Positions 6,840 through 16,036 of a stretch of DNA of 64,000 nt are shown piece after piece (the first letter of the stretch is position 1; every line of letters begins with the position of its first letter). The stretch covers positions 1-64,000 of the forward strand of contig JAWOCV010000221.1 in assembly GCA_046483585.1 (NCBI GenBank), given 5' to 3'. Source of the stretch: Marinilabilia sp046483585. Lineage in GTDB: Bacteria > Bacteroidota > Bacteroidia > Bacteroidales > Marinilabiliaceae. Made by a program: the position numbers and the translations under genes. The notes beneath the pieces were generated by a model. The model did not search any database, was not told the DNA's origin, and worked only from the letters and a program-made list of their open reading frames with translations.

Positions 6840-8141
6840 ATGTCTGATTTAAAATTTGAAACACTTCAGCTTCATGCGGGACAAGAAGTTGATTCAACGA
6901 CCAATTCCCGGGCGGTTCCCATTTATCAAACCAGCTCCTATGTTTTCAATGACTCGGATCATGCTGCCAATCTGTTTGGACTGAAAGAATTCGGGAACAT
7001 CTACACCCGGATCATGAATCCCACAACAGATGTTTTTGAGAAACGTGTGGCTGCCCTTGAAGGGGGTGTTGCGGCGGTGGCTGTTTCATCGGGACAGGCC
7101 GCCCAGTTCATTGCCCTCAACAATTTTCTGGAGTCGGGAGACAATTTTGTTTCCACTTCCAATTTATATGGTGGGACATATAATCAGTTTAAAGTTCAGT
7201 TTAAGCGGCTGGGCATAACAGTGAAATTTGTGGAAACCGATGACCCGGCCGATTATGAGGCCCGGATTGATGAGAACACCAAAGCCATCTATGTGGAAAC
7301 CATTGGTAATCCAAGGTTTAACATTCCGGATTTTGAAAAGCTTGCAAAAATTGCAGCCAAACACGGTATTCCTTTTATTGTTGACAACACTTTTGGTGCA
7401 GCCGGGTATTTGTTCCGCCCCATTGAACATGGTGCCAATGTTGTTGTACAATCGGGGACCAAATGGATCGGAGGCCACGGGACATCCATTGGGGGCGTGA
7501 TTGTCGACGCTGGTAATTTCAACTGGGGGAGCGGGAAGTTTCCGACCTTTACCGAACCTTCCGAAAGTTATCATGGTCTGAAATTCTGGGAAACATTCGG
7601 CGAAGGGAGTCCTTTTGGTAACATAGCCTTTGCCATTCGTGCCAGGGTTGAAGGATTGCGCGACTTTGGTCCTGCCCTTAGCCCATTCAATGCATTTCTT
7701 TTGCTTCAGGGATTGGAGACTTTGTCGTTGCGCGTTGACCGAACCGTAGAAAATGCGCTGGAACTCGCCCAATGGCTTGAAAATCATCCGCAGGTTGAGT
7801 ATGTCAGTTATCCCGGCCTTCCGTCAAGTCCTTATCATGAGCTGGCCAAAAAATATCTGAAACGTGGATTTGGAGGGGTCTTAATGTTTAAGATCAAAGG
7901 TCCTGCCGAAACGGCTGATCATTTCATCAACAGCTTATCTCTGGTGAGCCATCTGGCCAATGTGGGCGATGCCAAGACGCTCATCATACACCCGAGTTCA
8001 ACCACTCATGAGCAACTTTCCCCTGAAGAGCAAAAGGCATCGGGCGTGGAACCCGGTCTCCTGAGGATATCTGCAGGAATCGAACACATTGACGACATAA
8101 AAGCCGATTTGTCTGCAGCATTTGAAAAAGTGGGGAAATAG
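6840..8141 (+). CDS. metY: O-acetylhomoserine aminocarboxypropyltransferase (sulfhydrylase)
   Basis: This 433-residue PLP enzyme of the Cys/Met metabolism family condenses O-acetylhomoserine with sulfide (homocysteine) or methanethiol (methionine) in the cytoplasm. Seen are the N-terminal FETLQLHAGQEVDSTTNSRAVPIYQTSSYVF, the PLP site with VVQSGTKWIGGHGTSIGG (Schiff-base lysine in the TK pair) and a C-terminal LRISAGIEHIDDIKADL. Length and motifs are typical of MetY rather than of cystathionine gamma-synthase. Homoserine dehydrogenase follows 135 bp downstream on the same strand, so the two supply and use the homoserine skeleton. No MetX acetyltransferase is in the window. The ATG at 6840 is the natural start. 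Confidence 0.94.
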   Translation: MSDLKFETLQLHAGQEVDSTTNSRAVPIYQTSSYVFNDSDHAANLFGLKEFGNIYTRIMNPTTDVFEKRVAALEGGVAAVAVSSGQAAQFIALNNFLESGDNFVSTSNLYGGTYNQFKVQFKRLGITVKFVETDDPADYEARIDENTKAIYVETIGNPRFNIPDFEKLAKIAAKHGIPFIVDNTFGAAGYLFRPIEHGANVVVQSGTKWIGGHGTSIGGVIVDAGNFNWGSGKFPTFTEPSESYHGLKFWETFGEGSPFGNIAFAIRARVEGLRDFGPALSPFNAFLLLQGLETLSLRVDRTVENALELAQWLENHPQVEYVSYPGLPSSPYHELAKKYLKRGFGGVLMFKIKGPAETADHFINSLSLVSHLANVGDAKTLIIHPSSTTHEQLSPEEQKASGVEPGLLRISAGIEHIDDIKADLSAAFEKVGK

Positions 8142-8276
8142 TGACTACCTTTGTAAACTTTTAGTTCCGGAGCAGTACATGAACGGCCGCCTCAGTCTGT
8201 AGATATGAGGTCTGGTTGTTTGTGAACTGTTTTCCGGTATTTGAACATTCATTCACTTCCGCAAAATTGTATTTTT

Positions 8277-9476
8277 ATGCCACGCCAAAGGTTGAATATT
8301 GGTTTATTTGGATTCGGGGTTGTCGGACAAGGTCTTTATGAGGTTTTGGAAAAAAGCCCCGCTCTGGATTCGGAGGTCAGTAAGATTTGTGTGAAACGCC
8401 GCATGAAGCGCTCTCTCTCCGAGGAGAAGTTTTGTTATGAGCCGGACGATATTCTGGAAGATGAAAGCATCAATACCATTGTGGAGCTGATCGACAATGC
8501 GGATGATGCTTATTTTATTGTCAAAAAGGCGCTTCAGAAAGGAAAGAATGTGGTTTCGGCCAACAAAAAGATGATCGCCGATAATCTGGCCGAAATGGTG
8601 TCCCTGGCCCGGGAAAATGATGTTTCGCTTCTTTATGAAGCTTCTGCTTGTGGCAGCATCCCGGTGATTCGTAGTCTTGAAGAATACTATGACAACGACC
8701 TTTTGCTGTCGGTAACCGGCATTCTCAACGGATCGTCCAATTACATTCTTTCCAAGATTTTCGATAACAATGAGAGCTATGCGGATGCTCTTCGAAAAGC
8801 TCAGGAACTTGGATTTGCCGAATCTAACCCCTCTTTTGATGTGGATGGGTTCGATTCGCTCTACAAACTGATCATTCTTACCATGCATAGTTTCGGGGTA
8901 GTGGTATCTCCGGATGATGTTCTGAATTACGGGATCTCAAACATTTCCGATTTTGATATCAATTACGCCCGTGAAAAAGGATACAAGATTAAGCTTGTGG
9001 CCCAGGTAGAGCGGTTGCGGGATAAAAAGATCGCTCTGTTTGTACTCCCCAGATTTGTGACCAGGGATAAGTACATTTACAGCGTTGAAGATGAATTCAA
9101 CGGTGTGGTGATCAAAGGGGTGGCTTACGATAAACAATTCATGTTCGGGAAAGGGGCCGGCGGCCAACCTACCGGATCAGCCGTGCTTTCCGATATCACT
9201 GCTCTGGGGCATTATTACCGGTACGAGTATAAAAAGGCCAATTATTTCGGCGGGTTCAGTTACTTTAAGGAAGGGGCCATTGAAGTTTATCTCAGGTATC
9301 GGAACCCCGAAGTTCTTAAGCATTTTGAGTTTAAGTCGGTTTCGGAAGAATACCGCGGTCCCGAATATCACTATAAGATCGGGTTTATTCGTCTTGACAA
9401 GCTTATTGCCATAAAAGAAAAATTGCGTTCGCTGGATGTATTTCTTGCAGCAACAGGGAACGCCTTGAATTATTAG
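8277..9476 (+). CDS. hom: Homoserine dehydrogenase
   Basis: This 399-residue NAD(P)-dependent enzyme reduces aspartate semialdehyde to homoserine. Seen are the Rossmann motif GLFGFGVVGQGLYEVL at the N-terminus, the SANKKMIADN segment, the EASACGSIPVIRSLEEYY block, the GILNGSSNYIL signature, and DVDGFDSLYKL with the catalytic lysine. There is no clear aspartokinase fusion and no C-terminal ACT domain of the usual kind. The frame opens upstream at a TTG, but the ATG at 8277 gives MPRQRLNIGLFGFG, the normal start. It sits behind metY, an arrangement that suggests joint control of methionine synthesis. It converges on comF with an 11-bp gap. Confidence 0.92.
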   Translation: MPRQRLNIGLFGFGVVGQGLYEVLEKSPALDSEVSKICVKRRMKRSLSEEKFCYEPDDILEDESINTIVELIDNADDAYFIVKKALQKGKNVVSANKKMIADNLAEMVSLARENDVSLLYEASACGSIPVIRSLEEYYDNDLLLSVTGILNGSSNYILSKIFDNNESYADALRKAQELGFAESNPSFDVDGFDSLYKLIILTMHSFGVVVSPDDVLNYGISNISDFDINYAREKGYKIKLVAQVERLRDKKIALFVLPRFVTRDKYIYSVEDEFNGVVIKGVAYDKQFMFGKGAGGQPTGSAVLSDITALGHYYRYEYKKANYFGGFSYFKEGAIEVYLRYRNPEVLKHFEFKSVSEEYRGPEYHYKIGFIRLDKLIAIKEKLRSLDVFLAATGNALNY

Positions 9477-9487
9477 GAGGACAGGAT

Positions 9488-10192
9488 TTAACCTGCCGCG
9501 CATCCTATCGTCAACACCGATCTTTTAATGTCCGGAATTTCATCCAGGGCATGGCATAAAGCTTCCAGGGTGGCCCCTGTTGTTACCACGTCATCCAGAA
9601 TGAGGAGATGTTTGTTTCTTAATAATTCCGGAAACAGTACTTTGAAAATGCCCTCTACATTTTCCCAGCGTTCGTAACGGCCGCGCCGGGTTTGACTTCC
9701 GGAATGTTTGGTTCGTATCACGGCATCGTGCATGACAGGGATGCCTGAGACAGAATGCATGCCCTCTGCAATAAGGGAGGTTTGGTTATATCCCCTGATC
9801 GCCTGCTTGCGTGGATGAAGGGGAACAGGGACAATGGCATCCGGGGAAATCGGTATTTCCGCTTCATTCAGTATTTTACCCCCCAGTTGGCCAAGGTAGG
9901 TCCCAATTTCTTTTGCCCCCTTATATTTTAGTTGGTGAATGAGGTTTTGAAGGCGTTCGCCCTTCCGGTAATAAAACAGAGCGGAGGCATACTCGAGCCG
10001 GGCTCTGCCCCAGAACATTTGCACCACCGGGTTGACGGGCATTTTTTCATAACGTGTTCGGGGAAGTTCGGATTCACAGGCACGGCACAAAACATTTTGT
10101 GAGTGAGAGAGGGTTTCTCCGCAGCCTTTACAGACAACGGGGAAAAAAAGAGCTGAAAGGCCCGAAATGTGTTTCCTGAGGAGTGAGGGCAT
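9488..10192 (-). CDS. comF: ComF family phosphoribosyltransferase-like protein
   Basis: This 234-residue cytoplasmic protein has an N-terminal four-cysteine zinc ribbon (C21, C24, C36, C39; CKGC...CRAC) and a phosphoribosyltransferase domain. Its PRPP-binding loop reads HLLILDDVVTTGATLEALCHAL. PLHPRKQAIRGYNQTSLIAEG is the family block for the first substrate loop. ComF-type proteins are linked to DNA uptake in naturally competent bacteria, but the family is widespread in Bacteroidota, where the role is unproven. It lies 141 bp downstream of the phosphate transporter on the same strand and converges with hom. Confidence 0.9.
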   Translation of the reverse strand: MPSLLRKHISGLSALFFPVVCKGCGETLSHSQNVLCRACESELPRTRYEKMPVNPVVQMFWGRARLEYASALFYYRKGERLQNLIHQLKYKGAKEIGTYLGQLGGKILNEAEIPISPDAIVPVPLHPRKQAIRGYNQTSLIAEGMHSVSGIPVMHDAVIRTKHSGSQTRRGRYERWENVEGIFKVLFPELLRNKHLLILDDVVTTGATLEALCHALDEIPDIKRSVLTIGCAAG

Positions 10193-10333
10193 TGGTTAAC
10201 AGTTTGGGGTTTTTTCTATTTGTCCGGAGGAGTGTTATCTTCCCCGGCATCAGTAATTCCAAATATACACCATATCTTTTAATTTCTGAAAAGGCTTAGC
10301 TGAAAAACAAAAATTATTTTTGATTGGAGTGAT

Positions 10334-12613
10334 TCACGTACGCGATTCAAAAAAGTTTCTCAAAGATTTTACAAGGTTCAGGGAATAAATGATGAGGTTC
10401 CGGGTTTCTCCCAGAAGTTCCATGTAGATCATGTTGATCCGTGTTTTGCCCCGGCCTGAACGAATTTGGCGGATGTGTTTGAGTCTCAGGTTTTCGATGA
10501 GGGTAAAAATATTTTCCTGACGCTGGGAAAGTTCGGGAACCATCATATATTTTTTGTCCTTCTCGAGATGGACCATAAAGTTGAAAAAAGCAGTGGTTTC
10601 TTCAAGTAAGGTGTTGAGGTCCTCTTTTTGGTAGTCGACCAAACCTTTGTGCTGGTTCTTGACGTGTTCATAAACCGGTTTGGCTATTGTCGAAAGCGTA
10701 TTGCCCAGCTCGGTAAGATAATCGAGTCCCTGAATGAAGAACTGTCCCTGGTCCTGCGATTCTTCGGGCATCTGCCCCAGCGTTCTGAAAAATTCAGTTT
10801 TTGCCCCTTTTATCCGGTCTTTGAGGTTTTCGGTTTTCTCGGTGACCTCCAGTAATTTGCCTTCATCCTGTTCCAGCAGCCCCTGTACCATTAACAGGTA
10901 TATTTTTGATGATTCCAGCATCAACCTGCGTATGGTGTCACTGCCGGTGTTTCGCATCCAACCGATATTGGCGGCAATTTTGTCTGATATCTCCCTGTTG
11001 AAACGCTCCCTCTCTTCACAGCGCTTTTTATGATAACGGGTGCTCCGGTAAAGGTAAAGTACCATCAGGGGCAGGACAACGATCATCGTTGCCCATGGGA
11101 TCCACCAAAGGAGAAGTGTCAGAACAAATGCGCCCAAAAACCCAAGGCAGGCCGTGATAAACCACCCCCCCATGACGGAGAGAACACCGGAAATCCTGTA
11201 AACGGCACTTTCGCGGCCCCATGCCTGGTCGGAAAGAGAGGTCCCCATGGCTACCATGAAGACAACAAAGGTGGTTGAAAGGGGAAATCCGAAGTAAGTG
11301 CCCGCACTGATGAGGATGCTCGCCACCACCAGGTTCACAGAAGCACGGAGGGTGTCGAAGTAGATTACTTCATCCACTTTTTGATGACCGCTTTCTTCAG
11401 GATCCGGCTTCCGAAAACGGTTAGAAAGGAATTGGTGCAATTGGTTGGGCAGCCATTGCCCGGCGTACCTGAAAATGGTCAGGAAATGACGGACCAGCGT
11501 TCTTGATAGCTGCGAGGGCTCGAAACGTTCATGTCCGGCCGACTGTCGGCCCAGGTATATTTCGGTTTCGGTTACCGTACGGGCTTTCCTGGAATAAAAA
11601 AGGGTGAGGACCATGACAATACCAGAAACCAGGAAAAAAGTCAGGTATATCCCGTCTTCGAAACCGTGGTTTTGCAGCCAGTCGTCACTCAGAAATGAAA
11701 GACCGAAATCTCCCGGTGGGACGGAAGCGCCCGATGTCATGAAAGCTTTGAAACTTTCCGTACCTGCCAGTGGTATGCCGATGAAATTGACCAGATCGTT
11801 GGCGGCAAAAGAAAGGGCCAATGCAAATGTTCCGAATAAGACCACCAGCCTTGGGATATCAATCTGGAAGAGCAAACCGGCGAGGTATAGAATAAAAAAA
11901 GTGACGGCCAATATCGTCAGGAAAAAGGAAGCCGGGTGCTCACCCAGCCAGGTAAAAACAGGATTTTCCCATGCGACCGAGCTTTCCGGTCCTTTTTTGA
12001 AAATAAGATATAAAATGACGGCAATGGCAAAGGCCCCTGTCAATGCAAACAATGCGCGGAATCGCCCGTGATAGCGGAATGAGAAGATCAGTCTTGAAAA
12101 AAACTGGACCACTGCTCCGCTTATGAAAGCCAGAAAAATGGATATCAGGATACCGGAAAAAAGCAGGAAAACGCGGCCTGTATTGATGAAATCGGAGATA
12201 ACCATGCCGCCGGTAACAGAATTGCTGGTTTTTACAACGGCGATGGCCAGAGCAGCACCGGTGAGTTCGAAAACGATGGCAATTGTTGTAGAAGTCGGGA
12301 AACCCAGCGTATTGTAGGTGTCGATGAGAACAATGTCCACGATCATCACCGCCAGGAATATGATCATCAGTTCGGTCAGGTAAAAGTTCTGGGGATAAAT
12401 GACACCTTTCCGTGCCACTTCCATCATACCGAATGAAAAGAATGTTCCGATCACCAGGCCGGCCCCGGCGATCCAGTATATGGTACGACGCGTTGCGACC
12501 CTGCTTCCGATAGCGGAGTTGAGGAAGTTAACGGCATCGTTGGAGACGCCCACCACCAGGTCCACAACGGCCAGGAGGGAAATTAAAATGGCTATGGTCC
12601 AGACAAGTGTCAT
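10334..12613 (-). CDS. PiT-family inorganic phosphate transporter with PhoU-like C-terminal region
   Basis: This 759-residue inner-membrane protein has two PHO4-type signatures: GVSNDAVNFLNSAIGS near residue 22 and FAANDLVNFIGIPLAG near residue 270. These mark the inverted-repeat PiT fold that imports phosphate with H+ or Na+. About twelve hydrophobic segments are followed, from roughly residue 530 on, by a long soluble helical region (MRNTGSDTIRRLMLESSKIYLLMVQGLLEQDEGKLLEVTEK...) resembling PhoU. PiT proteins of Bacteroidota are often this long, whereas the classical E. coli protein is about 500 residues. The gene is divergent from a PhoR/PhoB-like pair across 244 bp, which suggests phosphate control. 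Confidence 0.88.
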   Translation of the reverse strand: MTLVWTIAILISLLAVVDLVVGVSNDAVNFLNSAIGSRVATRRTIYWIAGAGLVIGTFFSFGMMEVARKGVIYPQNFYLTELMIIFLAVMIVDIVLIDTYNTLGFPTSTTIAIVFELTGAALAIAVVKTSNSVTGGMVISDFINTGRVFLLFSGILISIFLAFISGAVVQFFSRLIFSFRYHGRFRALFALTGAFAIAVILYLIFKKGPESSVAWENPVFTWLGEHPASFFLTILAVTFFILYLAGLLFQIDIPRLVVLFGTFALALSFAANDLVNFIGIPLAGTESFKAFMTSGASVPPGDFGLSFLSDDWLQNHGFEDGIYLTFFLVSGIVMVLTLFYSRKARTVTETEIYLGRQSAGHERFEPSQLSRTLVRHFLTIFRYAGQWLPNQLHQFLSNRFRKPDPEESGHQKVDEVIYFDTLRASVNLVVASILISAGTYFGFPLSTTFVVFMVAMGTSLSDQAWGRESAVYRISGVLSVMGGWFITACLGFLGAFVLTLLLWWIPWATMIVVLPLMVLYLYRSTRYHKKRCEERERFNREISDKIAANIGWMRNTGSDTIRRLMLESSKIYLLMVQGLLEQDEGKLLEVTEKTENLKDRIKGAKTEFFRTLGQMPEESQDQGQFFIQGLDYLTELGNTLSTIAKPVYEHVKNQHKGLVDYQKEDLNTLLEETTAFFNFMVHLEKDKKYMMVPELSQRQENIFTLIENLRLKHIRQIRSGRGKTRINMIYMELLGETRNLIIYSLNLVKSLRNFFESRT

Positions 12614-12814
12614 ATTCCTGCACGTTTAAGCCGCAAATTTAGTGGTGTACAGCGGCACTTTTCCGATCTTAATGTTAAGTTTTTATTAGCTTTATAGGAA
12701 CATTTTTTTCAAATTTACGGTTAATTTCATTGTCATCAGCTTTTCACGGTAATTAACGATAACTTAACATACCATGGGATGAAATGAACCTGCACCGATG
12801 AACACAATTTCATA

Positions 12815-12822
12815 TAAATTTG
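12815..12822 (+). promoter_or_regulatory. Candidate -7 box for the histidine kinase operon
   Basis: TAAATTTG matches the Bacteroidota -7 consensus TAnnTTTG and lies 35 bp before the kinase ATG at 12858. No clear TTTG -33 element is found at the right distance, so only the -7 box is supported. A near-palindromic CTTAATGTTAAG lies near 12668, between the two divergent genes. Confidence 0.4.
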
Positions 12823-12857
12823 TGAGCAACAGAGTGAATATACACTAAACAGTGATT

Positions 12858-13886
12858 ATGAAGTCGATCGCCCCCCAAAGAATAGTCGGGTATATAACCA
12901 TCACCTTCCTGGTTCTGGCCCTGTTGTTTTTTGTGCTTAATTATTTGAGTCCCAATCTTGCCGTTTCCCTGCTGATCACCATCCCTGTCTTTACCGGGAT
13001 TGTTTTTTCGGCTGTGAATTATTTCATAAACCTGTTCATATATGCCAAGATCAAACCCATCTATAAAACCATTCATAATTTCAAGCCTGGCATTAAAGAG
13101 ACCAATGGCGGGGAAAACGATATTTTTTCGCAGGTCAATCGTGAAGTGGCCGAGTGGATGAAAGGGAAAACCATGGAGATTCAGCAGCTCAAACAACTTG
13201 AGAGGTACCGGAAGGATTTTATCGGAAATGTGTCGCATGAGCTGAAAACACCCATCTTCAATATTCAGGGCTATATCCTCACGCTGCTCGAAGGCGGCAT
13301 TGATGATCCGGGGATCAACATGCTTTATCTGAAAAGGACTGAGAAAAGCATTGACCGCATGATCTCCATCATAGATGACCTGGAGGCCATTTCAAAACTC
13401 GAATCGGGAGAACTTGATCTGGACATTACCCGGTTTAATTTGTACCAATTGGTGGAAGAGGTGTTTGATCTGCAGGAGGTCAGGGCTGAAAAGAAAAATT
13501 TAAAACTCACATTTGGCAGGAGCGCCGATCGCAATGTCCAGGTTATGGCCGACAAACCGCGGATCTTCCAGGTTGTCAGTAATCTGGTGGTCAATTCTAT
13601 AAACTATGGAAAGGAGGGAGGGCGCACCACTGTTAGTTTTTACGATATGGACAACCTGGTATTAGTGGAAGTGCGGGACAATGGCATTGGCATTTCCCGG
13701 AGAGATCTGCCCCGCATATTTGAACGTTTTTACCGGGCGGATAAAAGCCGCTCACGTGAACAAGGGGGGACCGGGCTTGGACTGGCCATTGTGAAACACA
13801 TTATTGAAGCGCATAAGCAAACCATCAATGTTAACAGTACGCCAGGCAAAGGAACATCATTTACCTTTACCCTGGAAAAAGCGTAA
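12858..13886 (+). CDS. Membrane sensor histidine kinase (PhoR-like)
   Basis: This 342-residue kinase opens with a tight hairpin of two membrane helices (about residues 10-60) and no periplasmic sensor domain. A short linker leads to the HisKA domain with the phospho-acceptor in NVSHELKTP, then a HATPase domain with the N box (VSNLVVNSINYG), G1 (VRDNGIGI), F (FERFYR) and G2 (GGTGLGLAIVKHI) motifs. It autophosphorylates and passes phosphate to the response regulator encoded 22 bp downstream. The lack of an extracytoplasmic domain and the position beside a PiT transporter fit a PhoR that senses through partner proteins, but the signal is inferred. The ATG at 12858 is chosen over an upstream GTG (12852). 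Confidence 0.9.
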   Translation: MKSIAPQRIVGYITITFLVLALLFFVLNYLSPNLAVSLLITIPVFTGIVFSAVNYFINLFIYAKIKPIYKTIHNFKPGIKETNGGENDIFSQVNREVAEWMKGKTMEIQQLKQLERYRKDFIGNVSHELKTPIFNIQGYILTLLEGGIDDPGINMLYLKRTEKSIDRMISIIDDLEAISKLESGELDLDITRFNLYQLVEEVFDLQEVRAEKKNLKLTFGRSADRNVQVMADKPRIFQVVSNLVVNSINYGKEGGRTTVSFYDMDNLVLVEVRDNGIGISRRDLPRIFERFYRADKSRSREQGGTGLGLAIVKHIIEAHKQTINVNSTPGKGTSFTFTLEKA

Positions 13887-13908
13887 CATCAACGTAAAGT
13901 CAAAACAA

Positions 13909-14610
13909 ATGGACGAAGCAACCAACTACAAGATTCTTTTGGTGGATGACGAACCCGATATACTTGAATTCATCGGATATAACCTGAAAAAAGAAGGATT
14001 TAATGTCTTCACTGCCACCAATGGAGAGAAAGCCCTTCAGATTGCCCGTGATGAAGATCCCCATCTCATTGTATTGGATGTGATGATGCCCGGCATGGAT
14101 GGCATCGAAACCTGCGAAGAGATAAGGAAAATACCGGAACTGAAAAATACCCTGGTGGTTTTCCTGACAGCCCGTGGCGAGGATTATTCCCAGATTGCCG
14201 GGTTTGAGGCAGGTGCCGATGATTATATTACCAAGCCCGTTAAGCCACGGGTTTTAATCTCACGGGTGAAAGCACTGTTGAAGCGCTATCATCCCTCTTC
14301 TCAGGAAACTGTTGTTGCCGATGACACCAGAGTCGCAGTGGGGGGACTGATCATCGACCGCGAAAAATATGTGGTGATATCTGATGATCAGGAACTGGCA
14401 TTACCCAAGAAAGAGTTTGAGTTACTTCAGTTACTGGCCTCCAAACCCGACCGGGTTTTTACCCGTGATGAGATCTATGCTTCGGTATGGGGAGATAACA
14501 TTATTGTAGGTGACCGCACCATTGATGTTCACATAAGAAAATTACGGGAAAAAATCGGACAGGCACATATTAAGACCATTAAAGGGGTTGGATACAAATT
14601 TGTTGAGTGA
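13909..14610 (+). CDS. OmpR/PhoB-family response regulator
   Basis: This 233-residue protein has a receiver domain (ILLVDDEPD acidic pocket, phospho-acceptor Asp in VLDVMMPGMDG, conserved Thr in FLTARG, Lys in DDYITKPVKP) and a C-terminal winged-helix DNA-binding domain (LPKKEFELLQLLASKPDRVFTRDEIYASVWGDN...RTIDVHIRKLREKIG...IKGVGYKFVE). It is the cognate partner of the histidine kinase just upstream. The ATG at 13909 gives MDEATNYKILLVDDE; longer frames would run back into the kinase gene. Adjacency to the PiT gene suggests a PhoB-like role, which is inference. Confidence 0.93.
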   Translation: MDEATNYKILLVDDEPDILEFIGYNLKKEGFNVFTATNGEKALQIARDEDPHLIVLDVMMPGMDGIETCEEIRKIPELKNTLVVFLTARGEDYSQIAGFEAGADDYITKPVKPRVLISRVKALLKRYHPSSQETVVADDTRVAVGGLIIDREKYVVISDDQELALPKKEFELLQLLASKPDRVFTRDEIYASVWGDNIIVGDRTIDVHIRKLREKIGQAHIKTIKGVGYKFVE

Positions 14611-14719
14611 TTTTTTTGCATTGTTGGTCAAATATTGGCTTTATTTGTAACTTTATTTTGTAAATTGCATATGGAAGCCGGAACAGGAACCAGATTTGCA
14701 AAGACTAATTTAACCAGTT

Positions 14720-15148
14720 ATGAAGAAAACCCTCTTGGTGGCAGCCGCTTTTTTAATAATTGGCGCAGCCTGTAAAGACGAAGAAAAGCCCACTCAAACA
14801 ACTCAGACGAGTGAGAACCTGGAGCAGTCAGCCCCCTCCGAGCCCGATACCACCACAGAAAAGGTGGAGGAAGAAACGCCGGAACCCCCGGCGGAACCTG
14901 AAGAACCCAACAAATATTTTCTGATTGCCGGAAGTTTTGAAAAATCCGAGAATGCTGAATCTTTCCAAAAACAACTGAATGAACAGGGGTTTCAGTCTGA
15001 AGTGATTACGCGCGACTGGGGGAAAAATAATGAATTCTATAAAGTTTCCTACATGGGCTTCCAGGATAAAAATGAGGCCATTGAAAGAATGAAACAGGAA
15101 CGCAATAAGGACGGTAAAGAAGATGTCTGGGTTCTGGTGAAGCGTTGA
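14720..15148 (+). CDS. SPOR-domain lipoprotein
   Basis: This 142-residue protein has a lipoprotein signal peptide (MKKTLLVAAAFLIIGAAC, lipidated Cys near residue 18), a Thr/Glu/Pro-rich linker and a C-terminal SPOR domain (NKYFLIAGSFEKSENAESFQKQLNEQGFQSEVI...YKVSYMGFQDKNEAIERMKQ). SPOR domains bind denuded peptidoglycan glycan strands at division sites or in remodelled wall. It is probably an outer- or inner-membrane lipoprotein touching the wall. It converges with the HAD gene across 48 bp. It lies 109 bp after the response regulator, so it probably has its own promoter. Confidence 0.88.
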   Translation: MKKTLLVAAAFLIIGAACKDEEKPTQTTQTSENLEQSAPSEPDTTTEKVEEETPEPPAEPEEPNKYFLIAGSFEKSENAESFQKQLNEQGFQSEVITRDWGKNNEFYKVSYMGFQDKNEAIERMKQERNKDGKEDVWVLVKR

Positions 15149-15196
15149 TCCCCGGTCATTTAATCTATTGAGCCGGTTGGGACAATCAATGACGGC

Positions 15197-15814
15197 CTAT
15201 CTTGTGAACCAGGCATAAAGATCAATTTCCGGTGTGACATGCAGCGTTTTTATACCCAGCCTTCGGGCTGGTTCCAGATTTTCTTCCAGATCATCGGCAA
15301 ATAAAGTTTCAGAGGGCAACAGTTGGTTTTGTTCGATGACCCGCTGATAAAGTTCCGGTTGGGGCTTACGGAGGCCTTCGATGTGGGAATAATAAAGTTT
15401 TTCGAAGAATTCTTCAAGATGGGCTGCACCGGGTACAGCTTTTTCAAACTTGTGGGTATGAAGTTCGTTGGTGTTGCTTAACACAAAAAGCCGGAAATGG
15501 GGTTTCAGCTTTTTCAGCATCCCGGCATGTGCCGGGGGGAAATCACCCAGAACCATGTTCCATGCCTCGACAATTTGTTCGTCCCGGGTTTCGGGTATGA
15601 GGTACTCTCTTACAACATTCAAAAAATCAGACGTTGATATTTTTCCGGTTTCATAGGCACGAAATGCCTCCCGGGTATGCTCGATAAAAGCATCCGTGGT
15701 CATTCCGTTGTCCATCAATTCCTGAAATGCCTCGCCCGCCCTTTTCATTTGCAGAGGGATCAAAACATTACCCAGATCAAATATGATGTTTTTTATGCCG
15801 CTGAGGTTTTGCAT
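15197..15814 (-). CDS. HAD-superfamily hydrolase (YihX-like phosphatase)
   Basis: This 205-residue cytoplasmic HAD protein has motif I IFDLGNVLI, where the nucleophile Asp is followed by Leu-Gly. It has a helical cap with the stretch FRAYETGKISTSDFLNVVREYL, motif II LSNTNELH, motif III RKPQPELYQRVIEQ and motif IV FADDLEENLEPARRLG. This pattern matches the YihX/epoxide-hydrolase-N-terminal subgroup, small sugar or nucleotide phosphatases. In DxG-type members the second Asp of motif I is often replaced, as here (DLG), so the general acid residue should be checked. The ATG at 15814 is chosen; a TTG lies 21 bp upstream in frame. Confidence 0.83.
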   Translation of the reverse strand: MQNLSGIKNIIFDLGNVLIPLQMKRAGEAFQELMDNGMTTDAFIEHTREAFRAYETGKISTSDFLNVVREYLIPETRDEQIVEAWNMVLGDFPPAHAGMLKKLKPHFRLFVLSNTNELHTHKFEKAVPGAAHLEEFFEKLYYSHIEGLRKPQPELYQRVIEQNQLLPSETLFADDLEENLEPARRLGIKTLHVTPEIDLYAWFTR

Positions 15815-15990
15815 GGTGGAGTTTTGTTTCTGCAAATTTAATAATAATTGTGGGAGCCCTACTCCCGAAAATTGTTGAAGAATCCCAAACGTTTTTGTCA
15901 GATTCCGCTTTCAGCAGACGGCCATTTTTTGGTTTCTGTTTCCCATAATGTTTTAGGATTTGCGGCATGCCTCACTTCCCGTAAATTAAA

Positions 15991-16022
15991 TTTGAATTTT
16001 CGTGTGGTGTTTTGTACTTTTG
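15991..16022 (+). promoter_or_regulatory. Bacteroidota-type promoter of the tRNA gene
   Basis: A -33 TTTG (15991-15994) and a -7 TACTTTTG (16015-16022, consensus TAnnTTTG) are separated by 20 bp, the expected spacing. The tRNA begins 15 bp downstream. This is the best promoter in the window and supports the phylum assignment. Confidence 0.75.
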
Positions 16023-16036
16023 CATTCGCTTCGAAA

